This document shows, piece by piece, positions 7,923 through 12,312 of a DNA stretch of 12,312 nt. The stretch's first letter is position 1; the number at the start of each line of letters is the position of its first letter. The notes beneath the pieces are model-generated. The model ran no database searches. It was not told the origin of the DNA and saw nothing but the letters and a program-made list of their open reading frames with translations. The translations under genes were made by a program, and so were the position numbers. The stretch lies in contig CADCOL010000113.1 of assembly GCA_902803015.1 (NCBI GenBank), positions 1 through 12,312 on the forward strand, read 5' to 3'. The stretch is from an uncultured Lachnospiraceae bacterium. Lineage in GTDB: Bacteria > Bacillota > Clostridia > Lachnospirales > Lachnospiraceae.

Positions 7923-7936
7923 TTTTGCAATAAAAT
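7908..7936 (+). promoter_or_regulatory. sigma-A-type promoter for the DUF308-gre-ade genes
   Basis: TTGCAA at 7908-7913 (four of six bases match the -35 consensus) and TAAAAT at 7931-7936 (five of six match -10) are separated by exactly 17 bases. Transcription would start near 7943. The -35 box lies inside the 3' arm of the preceding hairpin. This is a motif call only. Confidence 0.65.
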
Positions 7937-7943
7937 AGATAGA

Positions 7944-7960
7944 TGGGAAAAAGTTTCCCA
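7944..7960 (+). other. hairpin at the predicted 5' end of the DUF308 mRNA
   Basis: TGGGAAA and TTTCCCA form a perfect seven-base stem with a three-base loop, starting one base after the transcription start expected from the promoter at 7908-7936. A structure at the extreme 5' end can protect mRNA from 5'-dependent decay. It may also be a small operator palindrome. Confidence 0.5.
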
Positions 7961-7993
7961 AGAAGGTGAAATAATAACAGAGAGGGTTACGTT

Positions 7994-8533
7994 ATGGAAG
8001 AGAAAAAATCAGTTGTAGCAAGAAGTATTATTCTGGGAATCGCAATGATTGCACTCGGAATTTTGGGAATCATTTTCCGCGGTCCCATCGTGGATTTCAT
8101 GTCCACAATCGTGAAGTGGATTATCGGCGGAATTCTGATTGTTGCCGGCATTATCGCCATTGTGATGTTTGTAAAGGATCGTTCGCAGGTTTCCAAATTA
8201 ATCATCGGTATCCTCTCCATCGCGGCAGGTATTCTGATGTTTATCTTTAACCTGATTGTCTGGATTATCGCAATTTTTCTCGGCATCGTTCTTCTCGTGG
8301 ACGGCGGTTACAAGATTCGCGAAGCACTTGCTGCAAATAAAGCCAAAGCCAAGAACTGGTATATCTCCCTGATTCTGGGAATTATCAATGTAATCCTGGG
8401 CGCTCTGGCAATCATCTCTCCGATTCGTTTCGGAAACACGCTGGGCATTGCGTTTATCATCGTAATTTCCGTCGTACTGATTGTATCCGGTATCCAGAAC
8501 ATGGTACACGGCGTGATGATTTCGAAGGTGTGA
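7994..8533 (+). CDS. DUF308/HdeD-like six-helix membrane protein
   Basis: The 179-residue very hydrophobic protein has six predicted helices at about residues 10-28, 38-60, 69-85, 87-104, 122-141 and 150-168, built as three helix-pair units. The recurrent GIxxIxxG pattern matches the DUF308 (HdeD-like) family. Charged residues are confined to the N-terminus and short connecting loops. E. coli HdeD is linked to acid resistance, but the role in Clostridia is unknown. GAGAGG at 7980-7985 precedes the ATG. It heads an operon with a Gre factor one base downstream. The family is fairly sure; no biochemical activity can be given. Confidence 0.85.
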   Translation: MEEKKSVVARSIILGIAMIALGILGIIFRGPIVDFMSTIVKWIIGGILIVAGIIAIVMFVKDRSQVSKLIIGILSIAAGILMFIFNLIVWIIAIFLGIVLLVDGGYKIREALAANKAKAKNWYISLILGIINVILGALAIISPIRFGNTLGIAFIIVISVVLIVSGIQNMVHGVMISKV

Positions 8534-8534
8534 C

Positions 8535-9038
8535 ATGAGCGAGAAACTGACGGCTTCCGACATCCAAAAGATTGAGGAAGAAATCGAATACCGTAAAATG
8601 ACCCTTCGCCCGAAGCTTTTGGAGGACTTAAAAGAGGCCAGGGCACAGGGCGACTTAAGCGAGAATTTCGAATATTACGTGGCCAAGCGCGAGAATAACC
8701 GGAACAATTCCAGAATCCGTTATTTAGAGCGCATGATTAATACGGCGGATGTCATCGAGGATACGACGGCGGAAGACGAAGTCGGAATCAACAATAAGGT
8801 GACGCTGTATTTTGAAGAGGATGACCTCGAAGAAACGTATAAAATCGTGACCGGTATCCGCAGCGATTCCCTGAACGGTTACATCAGTATCGAGTCACCT
8901 TTGGGAAAGGCTGTTCTGGGCCACAAAGTGGGCGACAGAGTCTGCATTAAGGTAAACGATTCGTACAGCTACTATGTGGTAGTAAAAGCGCTGGATGCGT
9001 CCACGGACGATTCGGAAGATAAAATCGCATCCTACTAA
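8535..9038 (+). CDS. GreA/GreB-family transcription elongation factor
   Basis: The 167-residue protein has an N-terminal coiled coil (about residues 1-76) whose tip carries GDLSENFEY with D40 and E43, the acidic residues that enter the RNA polymerase secondary channel to stimulate cleavage of backtracked RNA. The C-terminal FKBP-like domain (about 80-155) includes ISIESPLGKAVLGHKVGD, typical of GreA. It is slightly longer than usual GreA (about 158) because of an acidic tail. Clostridia often carry several Gre paralogues, so I do not assign greA itself. It starts one base after the DUF308 stop, with no strong Shine-Dalgarno of its own apart from a GAAGG at 8523-8527, and four bases separate it from the adenine deaminase gene. 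Confidence 0.9.
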   Translation: MSEKLTASDIQKIEEEIEYRKMTLRPKLLEDLKEARAQGDLSENFEYYVAKRENNRNNSRIRYLERMINTADVIEDTTAEDEVGINNKVTLYFEEDDLEETYKIVTGIRSDSLNGYISIESPLGKAVLGHKVGDRVCIKVNDSYSYYVVVKALDASTDDSEDKIASY

Positions 9039-9042
9039 AACC

Positions 9043-10731
9043 ATGAAAACTCTACTGAAGAATGCATTCGTGGTAAATGTTTTTACCGACGAAATACAAA
9101 AACAGAATGTATTAATCGAAGACGAACGGATTCTCGGCGTGGGCGATTATGCCGATGAGGAAGCGGAGCGGGTTTATGATTATAACGGGAAATTTATCTG
9201 TCCCGGCCTGATTGACGGACATATTCACATCGAGAGTACGATGCTGCTTCCGGAAGAGCTTGTCAAATGCGTCCTTCCGCACGGAACCACCGCAATTGTT
9301 GCAGACCCTCACGAGATTGCGAATGTATGCGGCGCGGACGGAATCCGTTATATGTTAAAGGCGAGCGAAGGACTGCCGATGGATGTCTATTTTACGGCGT
9401 CCTCCTGTGTGCCCGCGACACCCTTTGACGAAGCCGGTGCGGAAATGCATGCACAGGATTTGAAAGAATTTTACCGTGAACCCAGAATTCTGGGACTTGC
9501 GGAAATGATGAATTACCCCGGCGTTTTATTTAAAGACCCGGATGTGCTTGCCAAAATTGCCGACGCAAAAGCTGCCGGCAAAGTTGTGGACGGACATGCC
9601 CCGCTGCTTTCCGGCAGAGAACTGGATGCATATGTGGCAGCAGGCGTCGAATCCGATCATGAGTGCTCGAACCTCGAAGAAGCCGTGGAAAAAATCGGCA
9701 AAGGCCAGTACATCATGATTCGCGAAGGAACCGCAGCAAGAAATTTACAGTCCCTGATCGGATTGTTTGATCCGAAATACAATCACCGCTGTCTTCTGGT
9801 AACGGATGACTGCCATCCGACCGATTTGCTGAACAAAGGGCATATCGACAATATCATCCGCCGTGCGGTGGAATGCGGAGCCGACCCCCTGATTGCAATC
9901 CGTATGGCATCCCTGCAGGCTGCGGAATATTTCCGTCTGCGCGGATACGGAGCCGTAGCTCCCGGATATGTCGCGAACCTTACCGTTGTGGATGATTTGA
10001 ATAATTTCCATGTAACGGATGTATTTATGCACGGGAAGGAAGTCGTAAGAAAAGGCAAACTGCTGGAATTCAAACGGCCCGAGGTGGATGCGGAACTGGA
10101 ACAGAAAGTCCGTGAGACGTTTGCGGTAAATCCGCTTTCGCCGGACGATTTCGTGATTCGTGAAAAGAACGGACCGTGCCGTGTCATCGGCGTGATTCCG
10201 GGGCAGATTATCACGGAGGAATGCATCGAGGAGATTCATTTTGACGAACATTCCGGAATTGATGTAAGCCGTGATATTTTAAAACTTGCGGTGATTGAAC
10301 GTCATCATAAAACCGGTCATATGGGAATCGGCTTTATCAGGGGAATCGGAATGAAGGAAGGCGCCATTGCATCGAGCGTTTCCCACGACTCCCACAATAT
10401 CATCGTCATCGGAACGAACGATGCCGACATGGCCGAAGCCGCAAACCGTATTATTTCGATGGGCGGCGGAAACGTTGTCATAAAGGACGGTAAGGAGATT
10501 GCCAGAATGGCCCTCCCGATTGCCGGACTGATGTCCGATTTCCCGGCGAAAGATACGGCCGATTTTAATGCAAGGGTCCGCAATGCGGTATACGAACTCG
10601 GAACCCCGAAGGAAGTGGAACCTTTTATGAACATGGCGTTCGTAAGTCTTCCCGTAATCCCGGCATTGAAGATGTCCACGCAAGGGCTCATCGATGTTAC
10701 GAAATTCGAGAGAGTACCGCTTAAATTATGA
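9043..10731 (+). CDS. ade: adenine deaminase
   Basis: The enzyme converts adenine to hypoxanthine and ammonia in purine salvage. The 562-residue protein is an amidohydrolase with the metal ligands in place: GHIHIEST (H60, H62), VADPHEIANV (H90, E91), GHAPLL (H185), ESDHECS (H206) and TDDCHPTDLL (D255/D256, H258). The C-terminal Ade-specific domain has HKTGHMGIGFIRG and SHDSHN (H448, H451). An in-frame ATG at 8995 would overlap the Gre gene by 44 bases; the start at 9043 matches the usual N-terminus (MKTLLKNAFVVNV) and is preferred. No Shine-Dalgarno is visible just before it, so translation is probably coupled to the Gre gene ending at 9038. Length is close to the family norm (about 570). Confidence 0.94.
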   Translation: MKTLLKNAFVVNVFTDEIQKQNVLIEDERILGVGDYADEEAERVYDYNGKFICPGLIDGHIHIESTMLLPEELVKCVLPHGTTAIVADPHEIANVCGADGIRYMLKASEGLPMDVYFTASSCVPATPFDEAGAEMHAQDLKEFYREPRILGLAEMMNYPGVLFKDPDVLAKIADAKAAGKVVDGHAPLLSGRELDAYVAAGVESDHECSNLEEAVEKIGKGQYIMIREGTAARNLQSLIGLFDPKYNHRCLLVTDDCHPTDLLNKGHIDNIIRRAVECGADPLIAIRMASLQAAEYFRLRGYGAVAPGYVANLTVVDDLNNFHVTDVFMHGKEVVRKGKLLEFKRPEVDAELEQKVRETFAVNPLSPDDFVIREKNGPCRVIGVIPGQIITEECIEEIHFDEHSGIDVSRDILKLAVIERHHKTGHMGIGFIRGIGMKEGAIASSVSHDSHNIIVIGTNDADMAEAANRIISMGGGNVVIKDGKEIARMALPIAGLMSDFPAKDTADFNARVRNAVYELGTPKEVEPFMNMAFVSLPVIPALKMSTQGLIDVTKFERVPLKL

Positions 10732-10748
10732 TTTACCGAACGCCTCAG

Positions 10749-10775
10749 CTGCACAGCCGCAAACCTCGGCTGCAG
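10749..10775 (+). other. hairpin between ade and leuS
   Basis: CTGCA (10749-10753) and GCCG (10756-10759) pair with CGGC (10767-10770) and TGCAG (10771-10775), with a two-base bulge and a seven-base loop. No T-run follows, so it is not a standard terminator. It could be an mRNA processing or pause structure, or a weak terminator. The rest of the 97-base gap holds nothing else I can name. Confidence 0.45.
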
Positions 10776-10811
10776 AATGCTGTTTACTAAAAAAGCGTAA
10801 GCAATAACGAT

Positions 10812-10817
10812 AAGGAG
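10812..10817 (+). promoter_or_regulatory. Shine-Dalgarno site AAGGAG of leuS
   Basis: AAGGAG lies 11 bases before the ATG at 10829, slightly longer spacing than usual. It supports that start, whose protein begins with the typical MERIYNP wording of the family. Confidence 0.85.
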
Positions 10818-10828
10818 ATACAAAAGAC

Positions 10829-12312
10829 ATGGAAAGAATTTACAACCCTGCCGAAATCGAACGGAAATGGCAGAAATACTGGGAGGAGAATCAGACATTC
10901 AAGACGGATGTATGGGACTTCTCAAAGCCGAAATTTTACGCATTGGATATGTTTCCGTATCCGTCGGGCGTAGGCCTTCATGCAGGCCATCCGGAAGGAT
11001 ACACCGCAACGGATATCGTATCCAGAATGAAGCGTATGCAGGGTTATAACGTACTTCACCCGATGGGATATGATTCCTTCGGTCTTCCCGCAGAGCAGTA
11101 TGCGGTAACGACCGGCAACCATCCCAACGGATTCACCGAGAAGAATATCGAAACCTTCTCCAAACAGCTTCGCGAACTCGGATTCGATTACGACTGGTCC
11201 AAAATGGTCGCAACCTCCGATCCGAAATTCTACAAGTGGACCCAGTGGATTTTTAAACAGCTTTATCTGGACGGCTATGCAAAATACATCGACATGCCCG
11301 TAAACTGGTGCGAGGAGCTCGGTACCGTACTTTCCAACGATGAGGTCATCGACGGAAAGAGCGAGCGCGGCGGTTACCCTGTTGTACGTAAGAACATGAA
11401 GCAGTGGGTAATCGATCAGCCGGCATTCGCGGAAGAACTGCTTGAAGGCCTGGATGAGATTGACTGGCCGAAGTCCACGAAGGACATGCAGCGTCATTGG
11501 ATTGGTAAGTCCGAAGGTGTGGAAGTGAAATTCGAAATCGTGGGCGGCGGAGAATTCTCCATCTTTACGACCTGTATCGAGACCATTTACGGTATTACCT
11601 TCATGGTTCTTGCTCCGGACGGAGAAATCGTAAAGCAGTTAATGCCCCGTATCGAGAACAAGGAAGAAGTACAGGCCTATATCGACGAGACCTTAAAGAA
11701 GAACGATATGGACCGTACCGAACTGAATAAAACCAAGTCCGGCTGTGAGTTAAAGGGCGTGACCTGCATCAACCCCGTAAACGGCAAGGAAGCAAAGTTA
11801 TTTATCGGCGACTTCGTTCTTGCAAGCTACGGAACCGGTGCGGTTATGGCGGTTCCCTCCCACGACCAGCGTGACTTCGAGTATGCGATTGCACACAATA
11901 TCGACATGATTCAGGTTATCGACGGCTCCGATGAGGCGGGCCATCAGGATGTTTCCGAACATGCGCTTGAAAAATACGACTATCTCGGCAAGGGCTTTAA
12001 ACTTGTCAATTCCGAAGAGTTCACCGGAATGACCGTGGAAGAGGCAAAAGAAGCCATCACCGTAAAATTGGAAAAAATGGGTGTCGCAAAACGTTGCGTA
12101 AACTATCATTTCCGTGAATGGATTTTTGCCCGTCAGCGTTACTGGGGCGAGCCGGTTCCCGTGGTTCATCTGGAGGACGGTTCCATCCATGTACTTGACG
12201 ACGAAGAACTGCCCCTGATTCTTCCCGAACTTGAAAACTACAAGGGCGAGGGCGGCAAGGCACCTTTGGAAAATGCGGTAGAGTGGAAGCAGTACGATCA
12301 TAACGGAATCAA
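10829..12312 (+). CDS. leuS: leucyl-tRNA synthetase, 5' part
   Basis: This cytoplasmic enzyme charges tRNA-Leu. The visible 494 residues cover the start of the Rossmann domain, the CP1 editing domain and the return to the catalytic core. The class I HIGH signature appears as HAGH (51-54) after FPYPSGVGL. The region around VNWCEELGTVL lacks the paired cysteines of zinc-binding forms, as in Bacillus-type enzymes. MQRHWIGKSEG leads into CP1. The threonine-rich editing motif reads TTCIET (247-252) where most bacteria have TTRPDT, while the steric-gate Thr252 and VPSHDQRD with D346 and D349 are kept. REWIFARQRYWGEP marks re-entry to the core. The KMSKS loop and anticodon domains are beyond the window. 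No T-box fits in the 97-base leader. Confidence 0.96.
   Translation, partial: MERIYNPAEIERKWQKYWEENQTFKTDVWDFSKPKFYALDMFPYPSGVGLHAGHPEGYTATDIVSRMKRMQGYNVLHPMGYDSFGLPAEQYAVTTGNHPNGFTEKNIETFSKQLRELGFDYDWSKMVATSDPKFYKWTQWIFKQLYLDGYAKYIDMPVNWCEELGTVLSNDEVIDGKSERGGYPVVRKNMKQWVIDQPAFAEELLEGLDEIDWPKSTKDMQRHWIGKSEGVEVKFEIVGGGEFSIFTTCIETIYGITFMVLAPDGEIVKQLMPRIENKEEVQAYIDETLKKNDMDRTELNKTKSGCELKGVTCINPVNGKEAKLFIGDFVLASYGTGAVMAVPSHDQRDFEYAIAHNIDMIQVIDGSDEAGHQDVSEHALEKYDYLGKGFKLVNSEEFTGMTVEEAKEAITVKLEKMGVAKRCVNYHFREWIFARQRYWGEPVPVVHLEDGSIHVLDDEELPLILPELENYKGEGGKAPLENAVEWKQYDHNGI

Noticed and set aside
8995..9042. Upstream ATG as start of adenine deaminase
   Set aside because: It would overlap the Gre gene by 44 bases and add 16 residues (MRPRTIRKIK...) that do not resemble the family N-terminus.
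10732..10828. T-box riboswitch upstream of leuS, common for Firmicutes synthetase genes
   Set aside because: The gap is only 97 bases and lacks the conserved T-box sequence (AGGGTGG type) and antiterminator; only a short hairpin is seen.
10317..10898. 193-codon open frame on the minus strand across the ade end and leuS start
   Set aside because: It overlaps the conserved 3' end of ade and the start of leuS in antisense, and its translation shows no recognisable domain.
11798..12301. 167-codon open frame on the minus strand inside leuS
   Set aside because: Antisense to well-conserved synthetase sequence; no independent evidence for coding.

Overview
The window looks like chromosomal DNA from a low-to-mid GC Gram-positive anaerobe of the class Clostridia, most likely Lachnospiraceae-like. 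The reasons are the strong AGGAGG-type ribosome binding sites, an XXXLXXG heptad-repeat lipoprotein, a Bacillus-type leucyl-tRNA synthetase without zinc-binding cysteines, a membrane-anchored FKBP/trigger-factor-like foldase and a stand-alone CofE-like protein. This placement is inferred from protein character, not from a database search. Every supported gene is on the + strand and there is no gene-free stretch above about 140 bases.

Region 1 (1-3880) is a tightly packed run of four genes: the 3' end of an acyl-CoA synthetase, a membrane-anchored peptidyl-prolyl isomerase whose ATG overlaps the previous stop codon, a CofE-like (F420-0:glutamate ligase family) protein, and a TetR-type regulator. 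It closes with a textbook intrinsic terminator at 3839-3875.

Region 2 (3925-7922) is a two-gene operon: an MMPL/RND-type transporter followed, after one base, by a lipoprotein with two long XXXLXXG heptad arrays. With the TetR gene just upstream, it looks like a regulated export or lipid-handling module. The substrate is unknown. A strong 15-bp hairpin closes the operon.

Region 3 (7908-12312) starts with a promoter whose -35 box lies inside the preceding hairpin. It drives a small six-helix DUF308/HdeD-like membrane protein, a GreA/GreB-type transcription elongation factor and an adenine deaminase, with gaps of 1 and 4 bases. After a 97-base spacer containing a hairpin comes leuS, which runs off the window end.

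Most of this is ordinary chromosome. The parts most worth a second look are the MMPL/heptad-lipoprotein pair, the overlapping hairpins and promoter at 7887-7960, the unusual threonine-rich editing motif of the leucyl-tRNA synthetase, and the CofE-like gene in an organism not expected to make F420.
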